This document shows positions 1 through 9,035 of a stretch of 64,000 nt of DNA, piece after piece. The stretch comes from Myxococcales bacterium (GTDB lineage Bacteria; Myxococcota_A; Polyangia; Polyangiales; Polyangiaceae). The stretch is from assembly GCA_004193285.1 (NCBI GenBank), contig SECP01000001.1:372001-436000 (forward strand), read 5' to 3'. The translations under genes were made by a program, and so were the position numbers. The notes beneath the pieces are model-generated. The model did no database searches. It was not told where the DNA came from and saw only the letters and a program-made list of their open reading frames with translations. Positions within the stretch are counted from its first letter, which is position 1. Every line of letters starts with the position of its first letter.

Positions 1-411
1 CGTCGAGCTCAAGTCCTCCGGCAGGTTCTCTTCGCGGTGGTGCATGCCCATGTGGTGGGCAAAGTAGGTGTTCGGGGTTTGGCCGAAGAATGGGCCGAGC
101 AGCCACGGGATGACGTGGTTGAGGGTCTTGTAGTCTTTGTTGAACAGCTGCCGATGCGACGTGAAATGCAGCATCAAGGTGAAGCGGTCCATGACCGCTC
201 CCATCACGAGCGCCCAGTACAGGGGCGCCACGTACCAGACGCTCACGCCGTAGGCGTAGGGCCAGAAGAACAAAGACACCCCGACCCCCGCGACGAGCGC
301 GCACTGCAGCATCAGCCACACGACGGAGGTGTCGCGCGCGTCGTTCAGCATCTTGGCCGTCCCACTCAAGAAAGACGGCGCCGTGGCTTCGCGGGGGTCG
401 GTTAGGGTCAT
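1..411 (-). CDS. Fatty acid desaturase-like membrane protein (C-terminus off the window)
   Basis: An open frame runs from an ATG at 411 to the left edge without a stop (137 codons visible), so the C-terminal part is missing. It shows two hydrophobic segments (about residues 30-50 and 55-75), then HFTSH followed later by HHMGMHH. These histidine clusters match the iron-binding boxes of membrane fatty acid desaturases and hydroxylases. Members of that family use a diiron centre and electrons from ferredoxin or cytochrome b5 to desaturate acyl chains at the membrane. The start lies 8 nt after the pgk stop on the same strand, so it is probably co-transcribed with pgk. The third histidine box is outside the window, so desaturase versus hydroxylase cannot be decided. 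Confidence 0.75.
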   Translation of the reverse strand, partial: MTLTDPREATAPSFLSGTAKMLNDARDTSVVWLMLQCALVAGVGVSLFFWPYAYGVSVWYVAPLYWALVMGAVMDRFTLMLHFTSHRQLFNKDYKTLNHVIPWLLGPFFGQTPNTYFAHHMGMHHREENLPEDLSST

Positions 412-419
412 GCTCTCGC

Positions 420-1625
420 TTACTTGTTGGTCAGCGCTGCGACGCCGGGCAGGACTTTGCCTTCCAGGAACTCGAGCGAGGCGCCGCCGCCGGTCGAAAC
501 ATGGCTCACCTTGTTCGCGACGCCAGCCTTCTTGACCGCGGAGGCGCTATCGCCGCCGCCGATCACGGTGGTGGCGCCGGCGGCGGTCGCCTTGGCGAGC
601 GCTTCTGCCACGGCCAGCGTGCCCTTGGCCGTCGCGTCGATCTCGAATACGCCGACGGGGCCGTTCCAGCACACCGTCTTGGCCTTCAGCAGGATCTCCT
701 CGAACTTGGCGATGGTCTTCGGGCCGATGTCCACGCCCTCCCAGCCCGCCGGGATCTCGTCCTTGCTCACGATTTTGGTGTTTCCGACGGTGCGACCCTT
801 GAAATCGAGCTTGTCGGTGACGACGAAGTCCTCGCCCAAGACCAGCTTCTCACCGGCTTCGCCGAGCAGCTTCTTGGCGAACTCGATCTTGTCGTTCTCG
901 ACGAGCGAGGTACCAATCTCTTTGCCCTGCGCTTTGAGGAACGTGTACGTCATGCCCCCGCCGAGCAGCAGGTAGTCGACGCGCGGTAGCAGGCTCTGGA
1001 TCACGTCGATCTTCGACGAAACCTTGGAGCCGCCGATGATCGCGACGAAGGGGCGCTTGGGGTCGCCCAGCGCGGAGCCCAAATAATCCAGCTCCTTCTT
1101 CATCAGGTAGCCGGAAGCGGCCTGGGACACGAACTTCACGATGCCCTCGGTGGAGGCGTGGGCGCGGTGCGCGCTGCCGAACGCGTCGTTCACGTACACG
1201 TCCGCGAGCTCCGCGAGCTGCTTGGCGAAGGCGGGGTCATTGGCCTCTTCCGCGGCGTGAAAACGAAGGTTCTCGAGCAGCAGCACCTCGCCGTCCTTGA
1301 GGGCGGCGACGGCGGCCTTCGCAGGCTCGCCCACGCAATCCTCGGCGAACTTCACCTCGGTACCGAGCAAGGCTGCGAGCGCCTTGGCGACGGGTGCGAG
1401 GCTCTGATCCGGGACACGCTTGCCATCCGGACGGCCCAGGTGGCTCATCAGAATGGTCTTGGCGCCCTTTTCGCGCAGGTACTTGATGGTCGGGAGCGAC
1501 TCCTTCAAACGCTTGTCGCTCTCCACCACGCCGTCCTTGAGCGGCACGTTGAAGTCGACGCGCACGATGGCGCGCTTGCCCGAGAGGTTGAGGTCTTCGA
1601 CGAAGAGTTTGTTTTGAGTGCTCAC
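420..1625 (-). CDS. pgk: Phosphoglycerate kinase
   Basis: This is a 401-residue protein of normal family length. The N-terminal VRVDFNVPL motif and SHLGRP segment bind 3-phosphoglycerate. The C-terminal domain has the nucleotide-binding GGGDSA near residue 357 and a STGGGASLE end motif. The enzyme transfers phosphate between 1,3-bisphosphoglycerate and ADP in glycolysis and gluconeogenesis, in the cytosol. The ATG at 1625 gives the canonical N-terminus. gap is not next to it, so the usual gap-pgk pairing is absent here. The desaturase-like gene follows after 8 nt. Confidence 0.97.
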   Translation of the reverse strand: MSTQNKLFVEDLNLSGKRAIVRVDFNVPLKDGVVESDKRLKESLPTIKYLREKGAKTILMSHLGRPDGKRVPDQSLAPVAKALAALLGTEVKFAEDCVGEPAKAAVAALKDGEVLLLENLRFHAAEEANDPAFAKQLAELADVYVNDAFGSAHRAHASTEGIVKFVSQAASGYLMKKELDYLGSALGDPKRPFVAIIGGSKVSSKIDVIQSLLPRVDYLLLGGGMTYTFLKAQGKEIGTSLVENDKIEFAKKLLGEAGEKLVLGEDFVVTDKLDFKGRTVGNTKIVSKDEIPAGWEGVDIGPKTIAKFEEILLKAKTVCWNGPVGVFEIDATAKGTLAVAEALAKATAAGATTVIGGGDSASAVKKAGVANKVSHVSTGGGASLEFLEGKVLPGVAALTNK

Positions 1626-1691
1626 GGAGAGCGCGGTAGCAATTCTATCGACCGGGATCCATCGGAGCCCGGGGGCGTCTTTCGTAAGTAG

Positions 1692-2399
1692 ATGTTTTCA
1701 ATGAATAAATTGTGTTTTGCGGCGAGCCCGGTCGTAGCCTTGGCGGCGGTCACGTTCGCGCTGGGTTGTGGGAGGGAGGCCGGGCCTCGCGCCGAGCGAA
1801 GCCGCCCCAGCGCCGCCGCAGCGGCGGCGGCTTCGGTCACCGCGGAGCCCGTCGCTTCGGCGGCTCCTCCCGCGCCTAGTGTCGCCGAAGAGCCCACCGC
1901 GGAGCCCGTCGGTCCCCGGGCGGAGCCTTCGCTCACCCGCGTTACGGCCGAGCAGCTCCTGCAGCAGGTGCGCGCGAGTGGCAGCAAGGCGACGCTCGTC
2001 AATGCCTGGGCGTCCTGGTGTGGCCCTTGTCGCAGGGAGCTGCCGATGCTGCAGGCGCTCGCCGCGAACTTGAAGCCGCAAGGAGTGGAAGTCGTGCTCG
2101 TCTCGGTGGACGAAGAGAAAGACGAATCGAAGGCGGTGTCCTACCTCCACGACAACCACATCAGCCTCCGCAGCTACCTGGTTTCGGGCAGCCTCCAAGA
2201 CTTCAAGCGGGGCATCAACCCACGCTGGCCCGGTATGTTGCCGGCGTCCTTCCTCTTCGACGGAGCCGCACGCCTGGTCCATTTCTGGGGCGGGGAGGCA
2301 TTCGAGAACGAGCTCGCACCGGTCGTGGAAGCGTTCCTCGCCGGCAAGCCGATCGAAGCAGAAACTCGCTACGGGCTTGCTCCCGGCAAACTCGAGTAG
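1692..2399 (+). CDS. TlpA/ResA-type thioredoxin-like lipoprotein
   Basis: The 235-residue protein starts with a signal peptide ending in a lipobox (LGC, Cys26), so it is probably anchored outside the inner membrane. A proline/alanine-rich linker follows to about residue 80. The thioredoxin fold begins near residue 95, with the redox motif WCGPC at residues 109-113. The family reduces or isomerises disulfides, for example on apocytochromes c, in the periplasm. The gene diverges from pgk with about 66 bp between the starts. An alternative ATG lies 9 nt downstream; both keep the signal peptide. The substrate cannot be told from the neighbours. Confidence 0.88.
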   Translation: MFSMNKLCFAASPVVALAAVTFALGCGREAGPRAERSRPSAAAAAAASVTAEPVASAAPPAPSVAEEPTAEPVGPRAEPSLTRVTAEQLLQQVRASGSKATLVNAWASWCGPCRRELPMLQALAANLKPQGVEVVLVSVDEEKDESKAVSYLHDNHISLRSYLVSGSLQDFKRGINPRWPGMLPASFLFDGAARLVHFWGGEAFENELAPVVEAFLAGKPIEAETRYGLAPGKLE

Positions 2400-2524
2400 C
2401 GGCTGGCGTCTCAAGCCGGTACGCCCCCGTGTGCGGTCCGTTCCAAATCGGGGCGCAGCAAAGTTCCCGCGTCACGAATTCATTGACGAATCTTGCTGGC
2501 CCGAGCCTTGCGATACCCCTTCGC

Positions 2525-3496
2525 ATGTCGCGTCGCCCGGTGTCCATCCTCGCCCCCAAGTCTTGGTCCTTCGAGCCCACGGGCCGTCTCGTGCACTTGC
2601 GCTGGGCGGTGGCCGAAATCGGAATCGGCATCGAGACGCCGAGCGCCAGCCTCGACGCCGCGGAACGCGCGCTGCGCATCTTCAGCCAACGCGCAGTCAC
2701 CCTGCTGCAAGCGATGGACACCGACGAAGAGCCACTGGCGGACGCCTGCTACGCCGCCGAGCTCGCCATCGCAGAGGTGCGCTCCTCGATTGCCCAGGTG
2801 GGCTTGCTGCGCGTCGAGCGGGCTCGCTCGCTGAACCAAGCGCGCTGCAAGCTGCACCGCGCGCTGATCGTCATGGCGGAAGCGATGGCCAAGCAGAGCC
2901 GCTCGGCGGCGGAAGGTGGGACTCGGCTCGAGGCGCGCGAGCTCGGCAGCTTGCTGTCTCTTCGGCAGATGTTCAGCGCCTTTCGGGGCGGGCTCATCTC
3001 TGCGGGCGAGCACCGCGCGCGGCTCACTTGGGCGCTGGAGGTCGCGAACGCGGAGCTCTCCGTGGTGCTCGCGAACCCGGTTTTGAACGACCTGCCGCTC
3101 GCTTCCCAAGAAGTGGTGCGTGATCTCGCTCGTCGCATTGGCGAGTGGCTGTCCAAGCAGTCCGAGCCGCTGCTGGGGCGCTCGCTCTACCGCGAGGCTT
3201 CCATGATCCCGGCGCTGGCCGGTGAGCTCTCGGCGCACCCGCTGCTGGTCGAGCACGACGAGCAGTCGCTCTCGGAGCTCGCTGCGCTTCTTGCCCACGA
3301 ATCCGCGGGCGCGCTGCTGGAAGGCCAAGTGCTCGCCCACTTGTGCGCGCTGCGGGGATTGGACTTCGAGCTCGATCGGCTCGAGCTGAACCTCATCTAC
3401 GGCGCGGCTGGCACGCTCGGCAGCTTGAGCTTGCGCGTGCACGATCTGCGCTCGCGCCTTTCGCGGCCCGTGCGCGCGGCTGCTTCGTGGAGCTGA
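2525..3496 (+). CDS. Hypothetical helical protein
   Basis: The predicted 323-residue product begins at the ATG at 2525; the open frame extends further upstream, but that part overlaps the thioredoxin-like gene and has no coding character. The protein is rich in Ala, Leu, Arg and Glu and appears almost entirely alpha-helical. It has no signal peptide, membrane segment or motif I recognise. A stretch around residues 60-110 could form a helical hairpin. I do not recognise the family and assign no function. It ends convergently with rnhA, 22 bp away. Confidence 0.7.
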   Translation: MSRRPVSILAPKSWSFEPTGRLVHLRWAVAEIGIGIETPSASLDAAERALRIFSQRAVTLLQAMDTDEEPLADACYAAELAIAEVRSSIAQVGLLRVERARSLNQARCKLHRALIVMAEAMAKQSRSAAEGGTRLEARELGSLLSLRQMFSAFRGGLISAGEHRARLTWALEVANAELSVVLANPVLNDLPLASQEVVRDLARRIGEWLSKQSEPLLGRSLYREASMIPALAGELSAHPLLVEHDEQSLSELAALLAHESAGALLEGQVLAHLCALRGLDFELDRLELNLIYGAAGTLGSLSLRVHDLRSRLSRPVRAAASWS

Positions 3497-3518
3497 CGAA
3501 CGTCCCCTGGGTCGCGAC

Positions 3519-4013
3519 CTAGCTCAGCGGCCCCGTCCAGTCGAAGCGCCGCTCGTGCGCGGCGACCCCACCTTGCTCCAGCCGATCCATGGCTTCGTTT
3601 CCGAGCCGGTCTACGTGCTCGTTGCCCACGTGGCCCGAGTGACCGGCGACCCAGCGGAACTCCACCTTGCGCCCGGTGAGGAGCTCATCGAGCTTCTGCA
3701 GCAGATCCAGGTTCTTCAGCGGGTCGCCCTTGCGCTTCCAGCCGTTCTTCTTCCAGCCGGCCATCCACTGCGTGCAGCACCCGATCAGGTACTTGCTGTC
3801 GCTGACGATGAGGATTTCGGTGTCGGGCTTCTTGACCGCCTCGAGCGCGGCGATCGCTGCCCACATTTCCATACGGTTGTTCGTCGTCTGCTGCTCGCCG
3901 CCCGCGCCTTCCAGTGCTTTGCGCGTGGTGATGTCCACCAGCACGAACGCCCAGGCTCCGACGCCGGGGTTGCCTCGACAGCCCCCATCTGTGAACGCGA
4001 CCACTTTCGACAT
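3519..4013 (-). CDS. rnhA: Ribonuclease HI
   Basis: The 164-residue protein starts at the ATG at 4013 (MSKVVAFTDGGCRGNPG). The longer upstream frame is Arg-rich and unlikely to be translated. All catalytic acids of RNase HI are visible: Asp9 in FTDGG, the Glu in NRMEMWAA, the Asp in VSDSKY and the Asp in NEHVD, plus the His in AGHSGH. The basic handle region (GWKKNGWKRKG) is present. The enzyme cuts the RNA strand of RNA-DNA hybrids to remove R-loops and primers. It converges with the hypothetical gene on its left and is divergent from the Acb2-like gene, with about 100 bp between the starts. Confidence 0.96.
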   Translation of the reverse strand: MSKVVAFTDGGCRGNPGVGAWAFVLVDITTRKALEGAGGEQQTTNNRMEMWAAIAALEAVKKPDTEILIVSDSKYLIGCCTQWMAGWKKNGWKRKGDPLKNLDLLQKLDELLTGRKVEFRWVAGHSGHVGNEHVDRLGNEAMDRLEQGGVAAHERRFDWTGPLS

Positions 4014-4115
4014 GCCGCGCTGAGGGTCGCGTATGCAGCGGCGCCGCGCAACCGGCCGTCGGGATGGGCGCAAGTTGGGCTATGAAATGAAGGGGTCACC
4101 TCACCAGGAGCACCG

Positions 4116-4334
4116 ATGAGCGACTTCGATCCAAACTACGTGTTTTCGCATCATTCCGCGACGCCGGAGAAGCTGAAGAGCTACGAGGCCATTCACGACG
4201 CGGCCAAGGACTTCGCCCAAGTCATCCTCGAGCGCGTGCCCAACTGTGCAGATCGCGACAGCGTGCTGCACCTGCTGCGCGAAGCCTCCATGCTGGCTTG
4301 CTCTGCGATCTCGCTCGACGGTCGGCTCAAGTAG
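4116..4334 (+). CDS. Small Acb2/Tad1 hairpin-domain-like protein
   Basis: This 72-residue protein has a good ribosome site (AGGAG about 6 nt before the ATG). After a short N-terminus ending in FSHH it forms two predicted helices: one beginning SYEAIHDAAKDFAQVI, then a turn with P-NCADRDS, then one with LLREASMLACSAI. The pattern (aromatic-x-HH, then Y-x-x-I-x-x-x-A-x-x-x-A, then P, then L-x-x-A-x-x-x-A-x-x-x-I) resembles the small helical-hairpin domain of phage Acb2, a sponge for cyclic nucleotides used in CBASS immunity; homologues also occur in non-phage contexts. No phage or CBASS gene is adjacent. I infer the family by pattern only. Binding of a nucleotide here is not established. Confidence 0.62.
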   Translation: MSDFDPNYVFSHHSATPEKLKSYEAIHDAAKDFAQVILERVPNCADRDSVLHLLREASMLACSAISLDGRLK

Positions 4335-4345
4335 CTCGGCACGTC

Positions 4346-4381
4346 GCCGCCAGCGCGCACCTCACGGCGCGGGCTGGCGGC
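4346..4381. terminator. Strong hairpin between convergent genes (bidirectional terminator candidate)
   Basis: GCCGCCAGC at 4346-4354 pairs with GCTGGCGGC at 4373-4381, and an inner GCGC/GCGC pair extends the stem. It sits between the stops of the Acb2-like gene (4334) and the lipoprotein on the other strand (4394), so it could end both transcripts. There is no clear T-tract on either side. Confidence 0.6.
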
Positions 4382-4393
4382 CGAGTCGCAAGC

Positions 4394-5821
4394 TCACTCC
4401 TCGGGGATAGAGTGATAGAGCGGCAGGCCTTGAGGGGCCGGGAAGAAGGCGATCGGTAGCTGAGCGCCGATGCTCGAGCTCTTGATCACGACGGACGGCG
4501 CGATGCCGGTACTGTCCGCGCCGAGCTGAGCTGGGCTCAAGCGGCCGATACTACCGTCGTCCAAGCCCAACCATAAACCGTTGCCCTCGTCGAACGCGGG
4601 CTGATGCAGCAACGCCAGCACGTCGATGATGATCGACACGTTCGCGGTGACGTCCTTGGCGCCCGTGCCTTCCAGGTCCGACGCTGCGATTTGGAACACG
4701 CCGTTGGCGGCGAAGTCAGTGCCCCAGAGGTTGCCTGCCTTGTCGAACGTCACGAAGTCCGCTTTCAGCCCGGAAACCGAGTCTTCCACGGTGAGCTCGA
4801 GATCCGGCGGGGCTCCGGTCCAATCTTCGAAACGGCTCGCGTCCCAACGGAGCAGCGCCGCTCCGCCGCCGACCCAAAGGTTGCCCGCTTTGTCGAAGGC
4901 GATGCCTTCGCTGCCTGGAGTGGCCAAGACCAGAATGTCCGGCGTCTTCGTACCGTCCACCCCGGTCAAGTCTTCGGCCGGGACGCGCAGGACCTGGTCA
5001 CCGCAGGCGCTGAGCCACAGGTTGCCGCTCGCGTCCAATGCGAGCGTCCGCATGGCGGGCAAGCATTCGACCACTTCCGGGTCGATATTGAAGGAGACGT
5101 CCGGCTCTTTTTTGCCGGACGCGCCGAGCGACGCTGCAGGGAAGCGCAGCACGTGCGGGAAGTCGAGCGTCGGGCCGAGCGTCCACAAGTTGCCGTCGCG
5201 GTCGAAGGCGATCGATTTGCCGATGCCGCCGTCGATGCTGACCGAGGCCGCTTTCGTGCCGCTGGCGGCGAGAGCTTCCGAGGTGAACGCGGCGCCTTCG
5301 TCGGCCATCGCGGTGGGCATCCACAGCTTGTTGCTGGTCGGGATCGCTTTGTAAGTTACTTTGATGGTGCTGCGGCCGCCGTCCGCGAGGCACAGCTCCG
5401 GTGTCGTCACCGTCGCCTCGAACACGGTGCGCACGAGCGGATCTTCGTCGAAGACGCGATCGGCCGTGATCGTGTACGAGCCGGCGTCCACGCCTTCGAG
5501 CTCGGTGGCTTCCGTGACGTTCAGCTCGTCCGGCCCCGTGATGTCGATGTCGGGCGCGACGCCCTCCGGCAAGCCGGTGACCTGGATGACCAGCGTGCCG
5601 GCGCCGACCGACCCGCACTCTCCACCCACTCCCACGTCACCCGCCGCGCCTGAGCTGCCGGGCACCGCGCCAGAGCCGCCAGAGCCGCCCTCCGGGGTCG
5701 TGGCTTCGCCACCGGCGCCGCCTTCACCCGTCGAGTCATTCGGATCGTCCGTGGTGCACGCGGCCGCCAAGAATGAGCCCGTCACCACACCCAACATCGG
5801 TACCAAAAAGCGTAGGCGCAT
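4394..5821 (-). CDS. Secreted lipoprotein with NHL/propeller-like repeats
   Basis: The start is the ATG at 5821, preceded by GGAGGAG; the much longer open frame upstream is not coding. The 475-residue product has a signal peptide with lipobox LAAAC, then a Gly/Ser-rich linker to about residue 75. An early Ig-like or carboxypeptidase-regulatory-like segment follows (TGLPEGVAPDIDITGPDE). From about residue 160 onward there are repeated blades of the form FDxxGNLW (LAFDRDGNLWT, LDASGNLWLS, FDKAGNLWVG, FDKAGNLWGT), typical of NHL, SMP-30 or streptogramin-lyase-like beta-propellers. It is probably surface exposed; ligand and role are unknown. Confidence 0.82.
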   Translation of the reverse strand: MRLRFLVPMLGVVTGSFLAAACTTDDPNDSTGEGGAGGEATTPEGGSGGSGAVPGSSGAAGDVGVGGECGSVGAGTLVIQVTGLPEGVAPDIDITGPDELNVTEATELEGVDAGSYTITADRVFDEDPLVRTVFEATVTTPELCLADGGRSTIKVTYKAIPTSNKLWMPTAMADEGAAFTSEALAASGTKAASVSIDGGIGKSIAFDRDGNLWTLGPTLDFPHVLRFPAASLGASGKKEPDVSFNIDPEVVECLPAMRTLALDASGNLWLSACGDQVLRVPAEDLTGVDGTKTPDILVLATPGSEGIAFDKAGNLWVGGGAALLRWDASRFEDWTGAPPDLELTVEDSVSGLKADFVTFDKAGNLWGTDFAANGVFQIAASDLEGTGAKDVTANVSIIIDVLALLHQPAFDEGNGLWLGLDDGSIGRLSPAQLGADSTGIAPSVVIKSSSIGAQLPIAFFPAPQGLPLYHSIPEE

Positions 5822-5955
5822 CGATCTCCTCCAAAAAAGCGGTTTTAAGAAGCCCCTAGTGCAGAAGCAAGCAAGACGAGCCTTGTGAGGCATATCGCTA
5901 CCTGACCCAGTCTGCGGCTGTAGGTTAGACGGAGCGCCTCGCGAGCGCTTCACTT

Positions 5956-6981
5956 TCACCAGCGACCCTGGACATCCTTCATGAAGCCATAGGGATAGCC
6001 GAGCTCGAGCGACGACGCGTCGTCCAACCGCTTCAGCTGGTGCTCGCTCAAGGACAGCTCGGTGGCCTTCACGTTGCTTTCCAGCTGCTCGAGGTTGCGA
6101 GCACCGAAGATCGCCGAGGTCACCTGGGGCTTGCTCAGGAGCCAGGCGAGCGATACCGCCGCCGGGGAGGTAGACAGCTCCGTCGCGACTTCTTTGACCG
6201 CGCCGAGCGCGCGCCACGAGCGCTCGTTGTCGAAACGCTCGAAGCGCTCCTTCTTGGTACCGAGTCGGGTCCCGCTCGGCAGGGGCCGTGACTTGTCGTA
6301 CTTGCCGCTCAAAAATCCGCCCGCGAGCGGCGACCAGGGCAAAATACCTAGCCCCATATCGCGGCATAGCGGCACGTGCTCGCGCTCCAGCTCCCGCACT
6401 ACCAAGCTGTACTCCGCCTGCAAGGTGACGAAGCGCGTGAGGTGCTCGGTCTTGGCAATCCAAAGCGCGTTCATCAGCCGATAGGCCGCGTAGTTGGAGC
6501 AGCCGAGGTACAGCACCTTGCCGCTCCTCACGAGGTCGTCCAGCGCTCGGAGCGTCTCTTCCTCGGGCGTCTCCACGTCTTGCATGTGGATCTGGTAGAG
6601 GTCGATACGGTCCGTCTTCAGGCGCCGGAGGCTCTCCTCCACACAGCGCACGATGCGGTAGCGCGAGGCGCCGCTGCGATTCGGACCCTCACCCATGCTG
6701 AAGCGGAATTTCGTGGCGAGCACGATCTGGTCGCGCTTCTTTTCGCGCTCGAACCAGTTGCCGATGACGCGCTCGCTCAAGCCTTCTTGACCGTACACGT
6801 CCGCGGTGTCGATGAAGTTCACTCCCAGCTCCAGGGCTCGGCTCATGACGCGCCACGCGGTCTGCTCGTCGCTGCCGAGCTGGTGCATGAAAGACTTCTC
6901 GTCGGCCTCGCCGAACGTCATCGCGCCCAGGCAGAGCTCCGACACTTTGACCCCTGCGCCACCGAGCTTCTTGTACTTCAT
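5956..6981 (-). CDS. Aldo/keto reductase family protein
   Basis: The ATG at 6981 follows AGGAG at good spacing, giving 341 residues, a normal size for the YajO/YghZ-like branch. The catalytic tetrad is visible: Asp and Tyr in FIDTADVYG, Lys in LATKFRF, and His in YQIHMQD. The C-terminal NADPH-binding region has SAIFGARNLEQLE. The family reduces aldehydes and ketones with NADPH in the cytosol. The specific substrate cannot be read from the sequence. The gene stands alone, downstream of the BrkB-type gene on the same strand with about 70 bp between them. Confidence 0.93.
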   Translation of the reverse strand: MKYKKLGGAGVKVSELCLGAMTFGEADEKSFMHQLGSDEQTAWRVMSRALELGVNFIDTADVYGQEGLSERVIGNWFEREKKRDQIVLATKFRFSMGEGPNRSGASRYRIVRCVEESLRRLKTDRIDLYQIHMQDVETPEEETLRALDDLVRSGKVLYLGCSNYAAYRLMNALWIAKTEHLTRFVTLQAEYSLVVRELEREHVPLCRDMGLGILPWSPLAGGFLSGKYDKSRPLPSGTRLGTKKERFERFDNERSWRALGAVKEVATELSTSPAAVSLAWLLSKPQVTSAIFGARNLEQLESNVKATELSLSEHQLKRLDDASSLELGYPYGFMKDVQGRW

Positions 6982-7051
6982 CGTTTCTCCTGTGCGCGCC
7001 GAGTCTCCAGCGCGTCTCCGCCGAAGCTCAGCACGGAAACTCGCTCCGAGA

Positions 7052-7963
7052 CTAGACGGACACTCGCGGCTCACTCGGTTCCGCGCCGCGGCGGAAGGCG
7101 ACCGCCTTGCGGGAGGGGCGGATGCTCCGGCCCCGCAGCTTGGCTTGCACCTGAGTGAACTCCGCGCCGAGGAACAGAATCTGCGCCGAATAGTACACCC
7201 ACACCACGAGCACGACGAGCGAGCCGGCTGCGCCGTACGAGGAGCCAATCGACGCTTTGCCCAGGTAGATGCCGAGCAAAGACTTGCCGATCGTGAACAG
7301 CAAGGCGGTGACGGCAGCGCCTGCCCACACGTCTCGCCAGGCGATCTCCACGTCAGGGACGTACTTGAAAATGAGCGCGAACAAGCCGGTGATGAGCGCC
7401 AGTGAAAAGACGAAGTTACAGACTTGCCAGACCAGCTCACCGCCGGGCAAGAGCGGCGCGAACGAGTGGCCGAACGCGCTGAGCAGCGCGCTCAAGAGTA
7501 GTGATACGAGCAGCAGAAACGCTACACCCAGCACCATGGTGAACGAGAAGAAGCGGTCCTTGACCTCACCGAGGATCCCCCGCCCGGACTTGGCTCGCAC
7601 CTCCCAAACCGCGTTGAGCGCGTACTGGAGCTCGCCGAAAACTCCGGAAGCGCCCACGAACAACGTCACGACGCCGATGATGGTGCCAATGGTGCCTGAT
7701 TTCTGCGACTGCGCGCTGGCGACCACGGCTTGAATGCCTCGCGCGGCGTCCCGCCCCACGACGCGGCTCAGCTCGTCCGCGATCTGGCCGCGCGCGGCCT
7801 CGGGCCCTAGCACCACCCCCGCCACCGCCACCGCGATGATGACGAGGGGAGCCATCGACAGCAGCGTGTAAAACGCGAGCGACGCCGCCAATCGCGAAGC
7901 GTCGTCGTCTAGCCAATCGGAAACGGTTTGCTTGACGATCGTGACAAGCGTTCGCCAGCGCAT
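7052..7963 (-). CDS. YihY/virulence factor BrkB family membrane protein
   Basis: The 303-residue integral membrane protein has about six hydrophobic segments. It carries the family's typical N-terminal LAASLAFYTLLSMAPL motif and the SSYGAAGSLVVLVVWVYYSAQILFLGAEF block in the last third. The latter is the most conserved part of BrkB/YihY proteins. Members are inner-membrane proteins of poorly defined function, once mislabelled RNase BN. The C-terminal tail is short and basic. The neighbours (sigma factor upstream, reductase downstream) give no clear functional hint. Confidence 0.92.
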   Translation of the reverse strand: MRWRTLVTIVKQTVSDWLDDDASRLAASLAFYTLLSMAPLVIIAVAVAGVVLGPEAARGQIADELSRVVGRDAARGIQAVVASAQSQKSGTIGTIIGVVTLFVGASGVFGELQYALNAVWEVRAKSGRGILGEVKDRFFSFTMVLGVAFLLLVSLLLSALLSAFGHSFAPLLPGGELVWQVCNFVFSLALITGLFALIFKYVPDVEIAWRDVWAGAAVTALLFTIGKSLLGIYLGKASIGSSYGAAGSLVVLVVWVYYSAQILFLGAEFTQVQAKLRGRSIRPSRKAVAFRRGAEPSEPRVSV

Positions 7964-8034
7964 GACGAGCCGCGTGCACGCGCCGTTCCACGACGATCAC
8001 GGCGCGAGAACGCGCTAACTCGCGGCCTATTGCT

Positions 8035-8073
8035 ACGGCCGGGGCGATTGGGTCGAGATCGCCCCGAGGCCGT
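8035..8073 (-). terminator. Long hairpin after the sigma-factor gene
   Basis: ACGGCC-GGGGCGAT at 8035-8048 pairs with ATCGCCCC-(GA)-GGCCGT at 8058-8073, with a 9-nt loop. It lies just downstream of the sigma-factor stop (8081) and is a plausible terminator or 3' stabiliser. There is no T-tract. Confidence 0.55.
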
Positions 8074-8080
8074 TACTCCG

Positions 8081-8968
8081 TTACGCGGCCGGCGCGTGCT
8101 CGACCGAGTTGGCGATCCACTCGGTCACGACTGGGCTGCCGAGCGCGGGGATCCGGCTGCGCAGCTTGCGCTTCGTGCGGGCCTCGAGCTGCCGCGCGCG
8201 CTCGCGCGAGACGCCCAGGCTACGACCAATCTCGGCGAGCGACAGCTCGTCCGAAGGATCGGCCATGAGCCGGTGCTCCGCGATGTAGCGCTCGCGCGGG
8301 TCCAGCTCCGACACCGCGCGCTCCACCACGGAGCGCATGCTGCCGCCGACCTGGTGCTCGAACAGGCTGCGCTCCTGGTCGTCCGGAGCGGGGAGTAGAT
8401 CCACGAGGCGCACCGGCGAGTCATCCAGCACCTTCACGTCCAGGGAGACGTCCCGCGCCTCCAGGCGCTGGACGAGCTTGCTCAGCTCCTCCGGCGTCAC
8501 CCCGACACGCTCGGCTACGTAGCGATCCGCGGCTTCGCCTTCACCCATCAGGTTGACGGCGCGCACGCGCTCTCGGCGCAGCTTGAAGAACAGGCGCGAA
8601 CGGAGCGGGCCGGAGCCTCCGCCCACCATGCTCCAGGACTTGATCACGTGGTCCAGGATGTACGCGCGGACCCAATGGGCGGCGTACGTGACGAAGCGGA
8701 TGCCACGCTCGGGGTCGAACTTGCCGAGCGCGTGCACGACTCCGAAATTCCCTTCCGCGATGAGCTCGCTCACGGGCACGCCGTAGCGCCGGTATTTCAT
8801 GGCGACGGCCACTACGTGGCGTAAATTCGCGCGCGCCAAGGCGTCGCCCGCGGCGCGATCGCCGCCCTTCCAGCGCGTTGCCAGGGCCATCTCCTGTTCT
8901 CTTTCGAGGCGGGGAGCGCGCTTGGCTTCTGCGATGTAGAACGCCACGTCGTCGTTGGAGGAAGTCAT
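8081..8968 (-). CDS. RpoH-type alternative sigma factor
   Basis: The 295-residue product is a sigma-70 family protein of group 3. Region 1.2 is short; region 2 contains ARANLRHVVAVAMKYRRYG and FDPERGIRFVTYAAHWVRAYI. A segment RSRLFFKLRRE resembles the RpoH box (core Q-R-K-L-F-F-N-L-R) of heat-shock sigma factors. Region 4 ends with the helix-turn-helix SLAEIGRSLGVSRERARQLE. It would direct core RNA polymerase to a stress regulon. A GTG 9 nt upstream (8977) is another possible start; I prefer the ATG with AGGTG before it. Myxobacteria usually carry several RpoH-like paralogues, so I do not assign the rpoH symbol. Confidence 0.9.
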   Translation of the reverse strand: MTSSNDDVAFYIAEAKRAPRLEREQEMALATRWKGGDRAAGDALARANLRHVVAVAMKYRRYGVPVSELIAEGNFGVVHALGKFDPERGIRFVTYAAHWVRAYILDHVIKSWSMVGGGSGPLRSRLFFKLRRERVRAVNLMGEGEAADRYVAERVGVTPEELSKLVQRLEARDVSLDVKVLDDSPVRLVDLLPAPDDQERSLFEHQVGGSMRSVVERAVSELDPRERYIAEHRLMADPSDELSLAEIGRSLGVSRERARQLEARTKRKLRSRIPALGSPVVTEWIANSVEHAPAA

Positions 8969-9035
8969 GAGTAACACCTGTGCTCGGGCCCTTCGACCGG
9001 AGCCTTCGATAAACCTATTGGCAAAGTTCGTGCCC

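Noticed and set aside
2018..2524. N-terminal extension of the helical protein overlapping the thioredoxin gene
   Set aside because: The residues are Arg/Gly/Pro-rich and out of phase with a well-supported gene; the ATG at 2525 is simpler.
5822..6463. Upstream extension of the propeller lipoprotein gene
   Set aside because: It would overlap the aldo/keto reductase gene; the ATG at 5821 has GGAGGAG and a lipoprotein signal directly after it.
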